A stretch of 64,000 nt of DNA from Diprion similis (lineage: Eukaryota > Arthropoda > Insecta > Hymenoptera > Diprionidae). The position numbers were made by a program, and so were the translations under genes. Positions 1 through 13,462 of the stretch are shown here, piece by piece. Within the stretch, counting starts at the first letter, position 1. Each line of letters opens with the position of its first letter. The notes under the pieces were generated by a model that was not told the DNA's origin, did not search any database, and was given only the letters and a program-made list of their open reading frames with translations. The stretch lies in assembly GCF_021155765.1 (NCBI RefSeq), contig NC_060114.1:18768501-18832500 (forward strand), read 5' to 3'.

Positions 1-267
1 ATAAAGTGGAGGCGTCAGGTCAACATAACCTCAAAAAATTCAACCCTATTTTGTATAATATGTTCTGTTAAATTCCTAGAATCAATTGATATGCAAGTTA
101 CCCTACATGTCGGCACCTTAGCGGATCTCATCAATAACACCAAAGTAGTTTAGAATATAATTTTTTTTTTTCACATGGGCGTCGAACACGTTAAGGCATA
201 CAAATTTTGCGACCATCTTACTTTTCGCAGTAAGAAAAAATTTCGTTATTTACCCAGAACCCTAGTT
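1..267. other. gene-free stretch at window start
   Basis: AT-rich sequence with no open frame, splice pattern or RNA fold that I can support. It ends at the terminal inverted repeat of the small MITE that follows. Confidence 0.5.
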
Positions 268-445
268 TTTGGTTATACCGAGAAGCGTTCTTGAAAGGAC
301 TCGCTCGCCGTCTGGTTTATATGCATAGCCAACTTTGTAAAAATGTTACTAGGGAGCGAGCATGGATCTCAGCCAAGCAAAATCAAGCAAGTTGAATCAC
401 GCGCGCTGCTAGCAGATCCTTTCAAAGAAACCTCTCGATATGTAA
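268..445 (-). mobile_element. short MITE, family A copy 1
   Basis: About 170 bp with imperfect terminal inverted repeats of roughly 35 bp. One end reads TATACCGAGAAGCGTTCTTG. The other, read on the opposite strand, begins CATATCGAGAGG and continues TTTGAAAGGATCTGCT. A second, larger copy lies in the opposite orientation at 6058-6526 and shares the termini and the inner stretch around AGTAACATTTTT. There is no coding capacity, so this would be a non-autonomous DNA transposon. The superfamily cannot be told from the termini, and I see no convincing target-site duplication. Confidence 0.6.
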
Positions 446-1161
446 TGAAGTATTAAAATATATGATGAGGACTGTATAGTGACCACGCCTAGAAATTTTT
501 CTCGTTACGATGTATTGCCATGGCTAATCAAAGATATGACTTTTACCAAAAGGAAAAAATAATCTTACCGAAATTGGTAGTCAATTTTCACAGATTGTCC
601 GTAAATAACAGAATTCAAAGATCTCTGGATTTTTCAGGGATTTTTAAATTCAAAATCGCACCATTTCTTCCTCAACTTCTAACTGCTAAAATAATTTTAC
701 AAGCATCAAAAGTTGTTGGTAAGCATCATAACGATTTGTTTTCATCCTCGCCACATTACTTCACAACATTCAGAACCTGCAAAAGTTTCTTCAGCCAGAT
801 TTTCACTTTTTTATACAGAATTTCAGTTCTCACGTTCCATTCCACCAAATGATATTTCGCCAACTTGTTTTACCTTTGTTTTTACTCGCGATGCCGGTGC
901 AAAGTTGTAAGCATGCTAATGGAATTGAATTTTTAGGTACATAACAAAAAAAAAAAAATTAATAATCCAAAAACAACAAAAACTGAATAGCAATAACGGC
1001 GATGATGATGATAACGATAATGTTGAGGGTAACAATAACAACTCCGAGAGTTAAAACAGCGTTAGGAAACACAAATTGAGAGAAAGTTCTTGAAGATTAA
1101 AGTTTTGTGAGTGGCTAAGTCGCGGGGCCCTTAGGGGATGATTACGTCGGGGTAGGCGGGC

Positions 1162-1178
1162 GGGGGGGGGGGGGGGGG
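1162..1178. repeat. poly-G run (17 G)
   Basis: Seventeen consecutive G bases directly after GGTAGGCGGGC. The local G enrichment is unusual in this AT-rich region. The exact length may not be reliable, because such runs are prone to sequencing error. Confidence 0.85.
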
Positions 1179-1459
1179 AGTACAATAAGGTTGGAAGAAC
1201 GGAAGGCAGAGAGAAGCAGCAGAAGCAGAGCAGTGGCAGCAGCTTGGCGATAATCGCGTTCTGATAAAACCAAAATCCAAAGAGTTTTATATATACCGGG
1301 CGTGAAAATAAAAAAGAAGAACATTAATTCCGCTTTAACTTATCCCGGAGCTTGCAAGTTTGGCCTCCTTTATTTCCGCCAAAAGCTGGCTATATATATT
1401 GTATATATATACACACAGTCTCTTTATTCTCGGCTTCTTGTGCCACACTCCCTTCCTCC

Positions 1460-1550
1460 CTTACTTACTCACCTACTTACTTACTTACTTACTCACTTTG
1501 TATATACTCACTCACTTTACTTACTTTATACTTGAGTTACTTACTTATAC
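1460..1550. repeat. TTAC/TCAC tetranucleotide microsatellite
   Basis: Imperfect array of TTAC units interrupted by CTCAC and TATATA segments, running through both rows of this interval. Confidence 0.8.
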
Positions 1551-1791
1551 CTACCCCATGCAACGTCGAGTTTCCTATCTCTTTCTCGATGCACCGCGCC
1601 GCGCGTTTTACTACCCGTGAAAAACTACCCTTCCTAATCTTATAATGGCTGGCTAAAGCGAGTCTACAGATCGTTGTCCCGAAAAGTTTTACCCTGTGGC
1701 GTCTTAATTTCACAAAATAAAAAACAGATGCTTGAAATAAAATTTAAAGATGATAATTAAACAATTGCCGAGTGAGTTCTTTCACATTATA

Positions 1792-2153
1792 CCGTGTGCC
1801 CGTGAAGAAAGTGCGCACCTTATGCGCGTGCGTTAAGTCGTTCGAATTTTATTGGCCGACAGTTACCACCTGATTCAGCAGCCGACGCAATACCAATCGC
1901 GACTGTCAGAAAATGTCCCTAGGAGCCCACCGTTAGCCGTTGGCTTCTAGGGACATTTTCTAACAGTTACCGTCTGATTGAGCAACCGATGCAATACCAA
2001 TCGCGACTGTCAGAAAAAGTCCCTAGGAGCCCACTGATGGTCCCACGATTGGTATTCCGTCGGTTGCTCAATCAGTCGGTAACTGTCGGCTAATAAAATT
2101 CGGACGACTTGACGCACGCGCATAAGGTGCGCACTTTCCTCATGGACACACGG
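1792..2153. mobile_element. TA-flanked hairpin MITE (family B)
   Basis: Terminal inverted repeats of about 110 bp. The left end starts CCGTGTGCCCGTGAAGAAAG. The right end on the minus strand starts CCGTGTGTCCATGAGGAAAG and continues as the same GTGCGCACCTTATGCGCG sequence. TA dinucleotides sit immediately outside both ends (1790-1791 and 2154-2155), consistent with a TA target site. Internally, a module of about 70 bp occurs twice in direct orientation (1860-1930 and 1964-2033) and part of it once inverted (2047-2085). A strong inner hairpin lies at 1911-1926/1946-1960. It has no open frame and is non-autonomous. Confidence 0.8.
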
Positions 2154-5100
2154 TATTTTTTTTATTTCTATCACGTGAATACAGATCATTCAATTCAACT
2201 AAATCATGCAACTCCTTAAATTCAACACATGTATGATAAACAAATAATTGGAAATTCATTAAATTTGTAAATATTTGAATTTCAAAAAAAAAAAAAAAAA
2301 AAAATCTATTCTCGCCATTAAATCAGACCGAAACTCATTCCGGTTCAACGATTGATCAAAAAATAAGTTAATGAACGCAGCGACCTTTGATGATGATTCA
2401 AAAAATTCTCCCTTTCATATGTAATTACGATATTAAAAACCTGAATACGTAATTATCTCTGGGAATCGCGCTGCCGGTGATTAACCCAACTCGTATTCCG
2501 TATCATGTGCGGAAATAAGGTTGGCAGAATTAATATTTGGCAACGATATGCGTGATATTATACCGCACATATCCGTCAAAGCGATGTGACATAATGCTGT
2601 GATAGAATTTCTAGCCAACTATATGCATAGAATTCGTCGTTGGGTTATGGATGGAACTGAGATACGTAGAATGGTCCGGGGGTGAAAGGATCTGCTAACA
2701 ATTAGCCGGCTAATGATATTCCTAGTAATTAATTCAAAACTCATTATCTCCAATCCATTCTCACTCTGCGATGTATATATGTATATTGTATATATACACA
2801 CACCAACCTACGTAGGTGTATAATAGTATATAGATAGAGAGATAGATATGTACGTGTATGTATATACGTATGTAGATAGTTATGTATAATGCATTCTGCA
2901 AATTCTCATTAAGCAGTTTCTATTGTTATATCTACCTCAGAGAAGTTTCCTTCCCTATGCGAATAATAATTGATAGACCCGACCATAAGACCTTAAGTAT
3001 TATCAAACTTTAGCTGCAAGTTTGAAAATTGAAATCAACGCCATTACGCCGTTAATTATTATCCCTTAATAATAATCCAATCTGTAATATCCGTAACCGA
3101 TAACTTACAATTCTTAAAAGAAAAAAGAAACGAATCTGCATTAAAAAACAAAAAATTGAAAAAATCAATCAATATCGTCCTTAAGAAAGCCCAATTTCGT
3201 GAAAACTCGTCATTCTATTTTCTTCAAAAATCTTGTTTCAAACGTTTACGTTCATTGCAATAATTATCAATCAACTTTTGTTATCTTGTTATATTTTTCG
3301 TCGTGTTGAATATTTTTTTCCCTTGTAGAAGTATCCTTTTTTCAGGCCAGAATTTTAACGACAATTTTAATTTGAACTTCTCACGGTGTAGAGACAGAAG
3401 TATTAATAAGCAAGATAGAAATACACTTGACAATGAGATATATTACCCATCGGCCATTAAACCAACGTTACACTTTCACTCTTTTGTTAATACATGATCC
3501 TGAAAGTTTCGACCTCTAAGGTACATGATTTTTATTGAATCTCATATTGGCAAACTCGTTTTTCCCTCAGGTATCCGATACATAGTCGGATAAAAGTTAT
3601 TACAGCTACGTAGCGATGGGTACAAACCGCTTCCAGGATCAAACAAGACACCGAGGCTGAATTAAGAATATTACAAAATATTATAAACTGTCAAATAATC
3701 ACCCGAAAGAAAATTCTTGAGCTTTTTACTAATCAACAACGTCCACGCATAGATCGTATTATTTATTTGCACATCGATTTTCAGCTCCTCACCGATTTCG
3801 TACAGCGGTATACGTATCGAGAAGTAAAAGAAGTAGAAAAACTGAAGAGAGGGGGTTAAAATACCGATAAATAAATAATAAAAAAGGGCTCAGAGCAGCG
3901 CAGAGCGGAAGCAATAAATCCCTTCGTTTCTGGCAAAGGATATCTTCCTGCGCCCTACGTCCTTCCTCCCTCCCTCCCTTATGGGTCCCTCACACTCCCC
4001 CCCAGCTCAGCCTTTATATACATATACGTATATAGCCGAGGCTCAAAGTTATCCCGTTCTCAAGCCCATTGAACGTGTCTTATATCGATTATACCCTCCG
4101 CTAAACTTTCTCCGATCCCGAGGGGCAGGAGAGAGGGGGGGAGAGAGGGAGGGAGGCGGTGGTTTCAGACTTTAAAAGACCACCGAATGAAACGTATGGG
4201 ACGCCTGGGATATTCCCACTCTGACAGTGGATCTTGGCGCAGGTTTTCCAAATCCTGGATATCCTGGAACGGGAGTAAGAGGAACAGGAGGAGCCGGTTT
4301 CATCACGATCGGAGGATTTGACTGTCTCCGCGAATCCCCGCCGCCACCCCGCGAGGCCAACTTTATTGCTTCCAATTATTTTCATGGTTATTACATGTCG
4401 TATACCTACCGATGTCCGCGAACCCCTCGTTTTCGGCATCCGCCCACCAGCATTAATCCGGTCAACCAGAGTGGGAAGAAAAACAGCTACACTGAACGAG
4501 GATCGTCGGTGTCCCGTTGGAAAAGAGCGAGATCAACTGACGGGAGTAAAAACAGCTGGTACAGAAACGCGGGGCCGGGCTCAATTTTTTTTTCAATTCT
4601 TTAGGAAAGTGGTTTTCTTTATTCTTAAATAGGACCGTTATGTATGCCTTAAGTGTTCGATAAACAGAGGATCCAGTAACAGCGTGACGACGACGCCTGA
4701 AATTTCTGAATCTTTGCAAAAGTTGGAGTATGGGATACTTTTTTCAGTTAATTCATTCTTGCCGATCGCTTGCCAAAAAGAAGTCGTTCTCGCTTCAGTG
4801 TATTCAAATATAATATGATTTACGTTAGAACCGGAGTGAATTTAAACTAAATTTAGTATCAGTTTATAATGTATGCTGTTTTCGACAGGATCGGTGATTT
4901 ATTTTTATTTTTTTTTTTTTCCCTTCAGTTTAATATTATTTTTGGAACTGCTCAGATTTCCTCAAAGGTAATTTTTAATTTCGAAGAAAAAACAAACTGC
5001 AATTACGTAGCATTGCGGACAAATTTTCGATTTTTAGGATGTAAAGTCAAGACGAAAATGTAGTTGAAACAAAAAGTTAGAGAGAGAAAGAGAAAATGAA

Positions 5101-6057
5101 TAGAAGACATTCAAATCGTCGACAAAGATCGTATATCTAATAATTTTTGGTTGAATTCAAAATCCTTTCCGCCCGGCACCACAAAGCGAAAAAAAATCGG
5201 TTCAAATTTGTACCACGGTATCATTTTTAATGAACACCGTCGGGTTGGCTGAGAATTCCTTCGCTCATTCCCGGCAATAAATCTCGACGAGGTTGGAACG
5301 TGGGAATGGCGGGCTTGTCTAGCCGGAGGAGACAGGAGCTGCAGGGTGCTTAGTTTCTTTGTCACCCTCGAAGATTTGCCAACTTTTATGGATCCCCCCA
5401 TGCCTCTTAAAGCTGTGGAGAAAACATCCCCCGCGAATTTGTCCACCTAACGCGTGCCTCTTAATGGCGACTGGCCCGTGAGCAACGAGCTCAAAAACTG
5501 AACGTGATGAAAAGGAGAAACGATCGGAAATCCAAAGACAGATTAACTTCAATTATTTCCTGAATTTCCTCTGTGAATTGTCAAGTTTTTTTTTTTTTTT
5601 TTTTTGTTTTTTATCTTATTTCGTCAAAAAAGTGCAATTTTCTCCGGTTATAATTCCAAGTCAAAGTGCAAAATTGTTTCAAGTAAAATATTTAAGGATA
5701 ACTCTGAGAGAATATTTAATCCCTTGTTTTCACCGCGATGTCAGATCGGAAATACCATGTAGCGAGAAAACCGGGGTTTGCTAATTTTCTGGTTAACGTG
5801 TATAATCATGGGGTCGACTGTTTCTTCGTTAAGATAATTCTGCAGTGTAAAGGGTGAAGGGGCGGACTTGCAACGAAGTTCTGTGCCTACGTTTCGAAAT
5901 GAGGGCAGGACGGTAGGCAGATAATTAATCGACAATTTACACCGCAGAATCGCACACCGTCTCTCCCTACGTTGTCTCCGCAAGCCTCTAACTGCTAAGC
6001 GATAGGAGACACACCAGGTGCAGATGTTAACCCCCAACCAAAATGTACACCGTTGTA
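2154..6057. other. gene-poor stretch
   Basis: No gene is supported. Contents are A/T homopolymer runs near 2287, TATA/GATA-type simple repeats at about 2777-2885, C/T-rich sequence at 3961-4010, and a G+C-richer island around 4186-4563 that stays open on both strands (see findings). The rest is AT-rich with no recognisable motif. Confidence 0.45.
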
Positions 6058-6526
6058 TATACCGAGAGGTTATGTTGAAAGGACCTGCTCGAAGCGCGCG
6101 CGATTCAACTCGATTAATTTTGATTGGCTAACGTCCATGTGCGTGGCTTGTAGTGAAATTTCACCAATAAAAACAAATTCCCTAGAATCGGTCGGTTGAC
6201 ACGTAACCATAAGGTCTTCGGTGCGTTCCGAAATTAGGTAGCAGTGCTAAAAACTCCCTAAGATGGAGGCAAAGCTGCTAGTCACGAACTCGGCTGCACA
6301 AAAGGGATAACGAATTGCTGACAGCGCTAGGAGTTAATTTCGGACCACGCACTGACAATAAGAAGGGCCATCGGTCACTCTGCCTATCATGTTAGTAACA
6401 TTTTTGCGAAGTTGGCCAAACATATAAGCTAGACGGCGAGCAGGGCCTAGATTCTTGAAACTAGGACATCTAGGGTCCTTGTTTCAAGCATCGAACCCCA
6501 GGTCCGTTTCAAGAAAACCTCTCAAC
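6058..6526 (+). mobile_element. MITE family A copy 2, enlarged by an internal insertion
   Basis: The left end (6058-6140) begins TATACCGAGAGGTTATGTTG, and the right part (about 6386-6526) ends in the inverse of GAGAGGTTTTCTTGAAACGG. Both match family A copy 1 at 268-445 read on the other strand. Between them lie about 245 bp absent from copy 1, including a small hairpin element at 6217-6356. The right arm also carries about 50 bp more than copy 1. There is no coding capacity. Confidence 0.6.
6217..6356. mobile_element. nested small inverted-repeat element
   Basis: Lies inside the family A copy. The left end CGGTGCGTTCCGAAATTA is mirrored by TAATTTCGGACCACGCACTG at the right end, giving about 20-30 bp of imperfect terminal repeat around roughly 80 bp. 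There is no open frame. Target-site duplication is not clear, so the boundaries are approximate. Confidence 0.5.
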
Positions 6527-9500
6527 GCATGCGTAAAATTTTATTACAATTAACTGCAGATATGTAAGTCATACTAGAACTTAATCGTTTAGTACGAAGT
6601 GATCTGGAATCAATACAAAGTAAAAAAAAATTATCTGGTGAGGAAATTAGAACAGATCAAGCTAATCAGACATTAGGTGTAATCAGTCCTTAGAAATTCC
6701 TAGAATTAGTTGAATGTAAGAGAAATATTAGGAATCACTCACTTTTTATACTTGTAATACGACATGAATATGAAATCGTTAAAAATTATCTACAAAAGAA
6801 ATTAGGTGCAGTGTAAAAAATGACAAGGTGATTTGATATAGAATGACTTGAAGTCGTCGCGCATTGAATGGCACAGCATACTCATCTCTCAGTGAATGCA
6901 TCCCAAATGAAATCGCTAGAGGCATACTTTGACGATGAATCAAGAGACTCGGTAGGGTGCCTGGAGTATCGTTGGAAGAGCGTATGAAGTGAAGTCGAAG
7001 TCGAGGCGAGACGATTCGAGTTTGAGGCCGGAAATGTGAGGTTATACCGGCCACGTAATTCCTCATTACGAGTAGAATTTAAGCAGCCGTGTTTAATCCC
7101 GCGTGCAGGAAAGAGATCTTGTCGATACACTTCGGGACGTGAAAATTTATAGCGTTAGGTAGATGAGAGCAGGAAAATACCCAGTCAAACCACCTGCGCG
7201 AAGTCTTCGTCTGGCTAATTGAGCAAGCGACGAGACGTTGCGGAGCTGGGGTGCAGAGATCGTTGAAGCGTGCCTCGGAAATTAATGAGATCTGAACGAG
7301 ACTTTGCGAATCCTTTGTCACGTCCTTTAGGGTTACGGGATACCGCACAAGTTACGCAGGTTATTAGAAGGCTGGATGTGCGTTTCGGTGTTAGTGGGAA
7401 TGGGAACAGGAATGGCAATGGGAATGAAAGGGAAGGGAAGGGAAGGCGACGCCTAGCTACGTGACAACATTATTATACTTCATATAATAAAACCAAAGAC
7501 TCCTCATTCAAGGTTATCATCATCATGAGTGATCGCATCTTGTTGAAAATTGTTATTCCCATGCAAGGGGTTGAATTCTTGGGTAAGGGTAGAAGCGTAG
7601 AAGGATTAGAAAATAGAACAGTTAACACTTATTCGGTCACCGAATTCACAAAAATGCGAAATTTGATGAATGGAAAAGTCAAAGTGTAGAAAGGTAAGGT
7701 ATAGAAAACCAAAAAATCTAACCGTCAGAATTTTAACAATTCTATATTTTCGCTAGCTGTATTGTCTTATTCATTCGAGTGATTCAACATTTGGCTTTCT
7801 AGAACCTTGATCCTGCTACATTTTGACTTTTTTATGCAATGCACCAATCTTCTACATTTCGAAATTCTTAAGAAGACACTTTTCATTTTTTGAATTCCAA
7901 TATTTCGACTCTGCAATTTTCTAATCTTTCTACAATTTTATCCACAGCCAAACTTTTCACTTGTCACACCTTCATTTTTGTCAGACGCGAAGTGAAGTGA
8001 AAAAACTACAAATAAGGATTATGGTAGAATTCTAACCTTCTCTTTTAAATCGTAAACTTTCCGCTCTCATTTCTTCGGAGAAATAGTAGAAACGGGGAAA
8101 TTATTATAATTAACTCGGAATTGAACAGTTGACTTTTAACCAGATCTCGACGTCTTACGATCCAGAAAATCTGCCTACTCGATTTGGAATAATTTCTGAT
8201 CTATTATTGCTTTGTAATGTTCATGGAAAATATTCTTTGTCAATTTTCTTTCAATATGACGTAAATAATACCGCAGTTTTACGGTATTGCGTCTACACCA
8301 TTATATAATACGTATATACTTATATAGGTACATGTGTATATAGTTCGTGGGAGGAGCGAACGTTTTTGTATTCTAGTAGCGAGAATCTTGTGAATACGTG
8401 CGTTATAGGTATATTATAATACCGTTCCGAAGTTGTGTTTACATTTTATCCTCGTCTTCCATGAGTCGAATAACACTCTTGAGCTCAAGCAAACTCCTCA
8501 GATTCAACCCTGCTTCAAGGATGCTTAAGCTTATTTACCGTCCGGTTGAAAAAAAAAAACTGCAAAAGCAGATAAAAATAGATTTCGAATTTGTCAGAAA
8601 TTAAGAATAACTTGCAGAAGGTAGGAAAACTGTAAGCTGTAATGTCGATCAAATTGCATCCAAGACGAACTGAAAGGAAAATTTCTCGCAACGTATATAA
8701 TATAGAAGAAAAGTGAATTTTGGTTAATTTCATCAGTGAAACAGTCCTGCAGTAATTATTAGGATACCGGAGATTGTGAAAAAATCCAATTTACACGTAT
8801 AACAGGAAATCCCATTTGTGAGTTGGATGAAACGAGAATCGGATTCTGAAGACTTTTCAGTCTCAATTGAACGGCTCGAAATTTTCTTCAAGCTGCCATT
8901 TGCGATTTCTCTTTCACCGTCCCATAGGTGTCGAAACTTTGGCAAGAACGCTGTAGGTACGTTCTAAGCATCCTCAAAATCCTCACCTTGAAAACTTTTG
9001 AAATCACTTTACGTAGCGAAGGTAAAAGCTTCTAGGTTAAATTTCCCAAGAAAGAACTCTCGAACAGCTGTAAAGGAACTTCAAAGGATTGATTTTCTTT
9101 TTTGTTCCACTTCTTTCACTCGCGTGATCCCGATGTTTCAAATAATTCAGAGCTGGCAGGGAAAGAAGGGCGTTGGATCAAAAGCCCGTTTAGAGTATTC
9201 AATTCACGAATTTTTCCTCTCCGTTGCTATGTAAAACGTTAAACCTTGAGCCCTAATTATAGGTTAGAATTATCAAGTTTATGGAGTGCAGTTATAACAA
9301 TGTGTCTTATAACAACGTCGCCATGTCTTGCCGGCTTTGGCTCATGATGCAGAATGCACGTACCAGCCGTGAAACAAGGATGAACAAAGGAAAACATGGA
9401 GCCGCATTCGCAGCGGAGAATATTAATCAACGACATCCTAGTTAATTAGGAAAGTTTTACCAACACGTGAGTTTGCTTCAGCTCCTACTCCATGACTACT

Positions 9501-9761
9501 TGTGCTTCAGAGAACGGGGGTTCAGAGATCCTCGGATCCATTGAAACGTACGACCAAACCCCAGAGGCAACTTTTCAATTTGATAAACAGTGACAGTATA
9601 ATGACATCGTCTTTTCAGCCTCGTCGTTTCTTCCTACGTTTCAGGAGCAAGGATTCGTCTGTTTGTTGGTAGAGTGACAATTATTTCCTTCCATGTTATT
9701 CAGAATTTAGAAGCAACGAATATAACCTTACGCTATTTACGTACGAAATAAATTCAAAATT
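6527..9761. other. gene-poor stretch
   Basis: No gene is supported. There is a purine-rich simple repeat (GGGAATG/GGGAAG type) at about 7395-7448. Open frames of up to 95 codons at 6779-7464 overlap each other on both strands and lack recognisable motifs. TATA-rich sequence lies near 8300-8345. Confidence 0.45.
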
Positions 9762-9985
9762 CCACAATTTCTAGAAATTTTCGACGCCATCTTGAATCCG
9801 CCATTTTGAATTTTGAAAACCTAAGTTCGGATTCGTAATCAGCGACCCGAAAAACCTTGCATATATCATTTTCAGCTGAATTCCACAATTTTCTAAATAT
9901 TGCACTGCCATCTTGAATTTGGCAAATCTGATAGCGGATTCATAATCAGTGACCCCAAAAATCCCCGTGTGAGAATTATCACGAT
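9762..9985 (+). repeat. dispersed repeat P, two tandem units
   Basis: Two related units of about 90-100 bp (around 9780-9866 and 9885-9968). Each runs from GCCATCTTGAAT through a TTCGGATTCGTAATCAGCGA-like segment to a run like CCCCAAAAATCC. Further copies occur at about 17945-18165, 21480-21800 and 24860-25135. The family is not recognised by name and has no coding capacity. Confidence 0.6.
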
Positions 9986-12900
9986 CATACGATCATTTAA
10001 AATATGTATGCTTCAAAGGGTTAATGAAAATCGACTGAAAGACCAGGGCTTCCGATTTCTGTTTCTGCTCTAACCTCTCTTGAAAATTCCGGAATCTGCG
10101 CATGCGTAACCCGGTAGAATTCGTTTCTCATTCTTCTCATGCTGGAGTTTTCCATACGCCTAATTTTACCTGCCACGACCGTGAACTGATCGGCAGACAA
10201 TCCGTCCTCAACGGTTGAATAGAGACCTTATACCTACACAAAGTCTGTCTGTGCAACGTCGCTGGGGAGTTGACTTCGAAACTTTGTCCTTAAGTTAATT
10301 TACGGTTCAATGCAGAGGAATCGGGAAATCCGATCGTCTCTCTGGTGATCCATACTGCTTCTAGACTCCCGTGAAGGTATTAGGCGATCATTCGTGGCTT
10401 CACGTTGTGAAATCAACTCAGGGCGCAAGTATACCTGCTTTTTTCGAAAGGCATTTCCAACCCCACGCTTTCGTTTAATATCGATCTTTCTTTTTCTCAA
10501 GATGAAAAAAATCCCGGGAGAAGAAAAATAGATAATCATCAATTTTTGGTTTTTCAAACAACTCAGGGAAGCTCGCCGAAACGAGATCAGGAAGCTACGC
10601 AAAGTCAATTAAAGTTGGGGGTTGAAATTGGGGAGAAATTGAATCTTCAAGTATAAACGATTGACCAACTTTGACTCTAAGGACTTTCAATTTCATTGAC
10701 ACTGTTTTAGGCAATTGTAGGTGTCTTATTTATTCTTGATTCAATCGCTTTTCAGACACAAGTATTCAAATGTCGTTGAAGTTTTTTTCATTTTTAAAAA
10801 TTCTTGAAAATTAGTAAAAATTTTGAAGATCCAGAAGCTGATCCATATTTTGACCAATGAAAATTATGAAAGTACTTGAAAAATAGCCAAATCAGAAGGC
10901 ATAAAATCTGCCAATGCCAAAACAATCCTAATGAAATTACAAGTTTCCGAATCTTTTTTACGTGCATTTTGAAAACGTCGCAGATACTTTAAGAAGGTTC
11001 AAATATTTGTAATTCTGAAGTGATTCAATAAAAAAAAAAAATATTTTTCTAATACCACTATAACCTCAAAGTTGAAAAGCGTCAACGAATTCGAAATTAG
11101 CTAGGGTTAGAAAATCGGTTAATTTCGCAAGGAATGCCTCGTAGACTGAACACCTTGATCAGGGAATAATTGAGCTTAGAGTGAATCGTGAGCAACAATA
11201 TCACCGAGATTCTCGTGATCTCACAATTATATCTATGCGGTGGTGGGTTTGCGGCGGTTGGATTCCCTCGGTGTTTGAAGGCATTTCGCGTACGCAGCAC
11301 TAATTCACCCTGTATATAATTAACGTCGACGGTAGAGGCGCGCAGATCAAAGTGAACAACTTGAACGGTTGTCATTTATTAATCAAGCGATTCGCACCCG
11401 CCTATCCTTGCTCTGCTCGGCTCGGTTACCCCAAGAATGCGTCTTTGTGCCTCCGATAATCTAAAAAACAGGGTTAAATTATTCACACGCTGTATTACTC
11501 TGTAATACTCCATTGAACAGTGGAATCCACGCAACGCGTAGCATGAAGAGAGAGCGTTTGTTTCTTATCGCTGATCAGAGAAACTGCTTGACCAGTTTTT
11601 TTTTAATTTTAACTGAAGTTTCTGTACTATTTCTAGAGTGTAACAGAAGACCATGTGAATCAAAGCTATATCGTCAACGAGCCGAGCCGAGGGAAGAGAT
11701 ATGGGACTAATTTTCAACGGCGTATGAATGATTGAGGACGTTCTGCGGCTCGCGCTGCTCATTTCAGTATTCTCCGCCAGGTGGCGGGAGCTTGAAATTC
11801 GTTCCCGCTAGAAAATTGTCAGAGGATATACAAGTCCGGAAAAGTCACATCGACGAGGTAATTTGATCTTAATAATTATAGGCATATATCATTGCGAATT
11901 CTGTATCCAGAATATATCGCGACGATAGTTTGCGATACACTTTTACGAATTTTCGAGAGATGGTTAAAGTTCTAATGAATTAATGACTCCGGAAGTGAAA
12001 GACGAAGTATGAATATCCCAGATACTGTGAGTCCAACATTGAAGAGGGTTCGAAGGTTTGTCGGTGAAAAACTAGGAAAGAAACTTCTCGCGCAGTTTCC
12101 GTACCACGTTTCTTACCCCGTCAATTTTTCCCTTCCAAGTTAATTTAATACTCTGTTGGTAATTAACTGCAAATATAGTATCGCGATACCGGGGTTCAAG
12201 CAAGGAACTATGTATTGTGAGAAATAGAAGAGTTTGAGCTGCAGAGATGAAGTCTGGTAATTAATTGCCCGGAGCTCGGAGCTCTTACTTAACGCAAGAA
12301 ATATAATATCATGTTGCAAGAAGCTGAGTTATTGGGAACGCATTTTCCATTATTTCTGGTCCAATTTTTTTTTTTTTTTTTTTTTTTCCACAATTCACTA
12401 TTTTTCTCTCACCTTTCATCTTCTCTCATTTATATATTTCTCGTTAAAACAATCAAGTTGAAGAAAAGTAGAATAAAAATTGAAAACCAATGACGATACG
12501 TGACTGTTGAAAATGATTCTTCACAAAAACAGGTCATAAAATCACAAAAGAAGAATGCCTATAATATATCTTCTAGAGAAGTTATTTGAAAAGTAACTAA
12601 TCCTGTCAGCTTTCGAAGATCGTTCTATTACATATATATTGATAGATCGATCATTTAGAGAGAGGAAAAGTTTCTTGTTCGACTCCGAAGTCAAACTGAA
12701 CAGAAACGAAGAACTATGAAGAATCTGAAACCCTCTGCCGCTTCTGATTTGTTGTTGGTTATTCCGTTGCCGCAATTCCGTATTCTTGTTTTTTCTTTCC
12801 CTTCTTTTTGATTTCCCTGAAAATTCCATAAATTTTCTCATCCTTGTTTGACGATACAGTCGTGCATTAAACTTCTCGCCGAAGTAGAAACTTTGATGTA

Positions 12901-13462
12901 AGACGAAAAAGCTTGTAGCTTGTAATTAGTTTTAAATGAATATAGAGAGACTTGGGTGGTCGATGCAGCTTTCAAAGCTTAATGACGTACCTAATTCGAA
13001 CAGCCTAATACAGACTAAGAAACCTGAATGATTGATACCAGCGCTGGAGTCGAATTCTTTTAACTTTCCTTTCTATTTCTTCTTTCGTTCGCCTATTTTT
13101 TGACCTCATGACTTTCTACACCCGTGAAAACTTTTTCTATTCAAAGAACAGTTTTATTTGTGTCGCCGCGAGAGTGCGCCCCGATAAGAAGAGAGAAAGA
13201 GAGAGAGAGCTAATGAAGCTATCCTCAGAGAGGCTAAAAAGTTTATCCACAAACTGGTCCCGAAGGAAATCTGTCTTCAAGTTCAACGCGTCGAGTCGCG
13301 TCACGATATCGCGTTCAACGGCAAACTGGATAGGATATTTTCCATGCCTTTTATCTACTAGTCCCCCTTTTTCTTCTCTGCCCCTCATTTTCCCCTAACA
13401 CACAATCTGCAACGTATTCGGAAATTGAGTAAATTGAGTTCTCAATAGAAAAAAAGCAGAAG

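Larger units (their letters stand above)
446..1788. other. gene-free stretch with simple repeats
   Basis: No gene is recognised. The stretch contains a 17-base G run at 1162-1178 and a TTAC/TCAC-rich microsatellite at 1460-1550. The open frames across 1302-1645 are products of the low-complexity Tyr/Leu/Thr-coding repeat and show no start context, conserved motif or splice signals. Confidence 0.5.

Noticed and set aside
1302-1645. Overlapping open frames with Tyr/Leu/Thr-rich translations
   Set aside because: They are generated by the TTAC/TCAC microsatellite. All frames of such repeats remain open.
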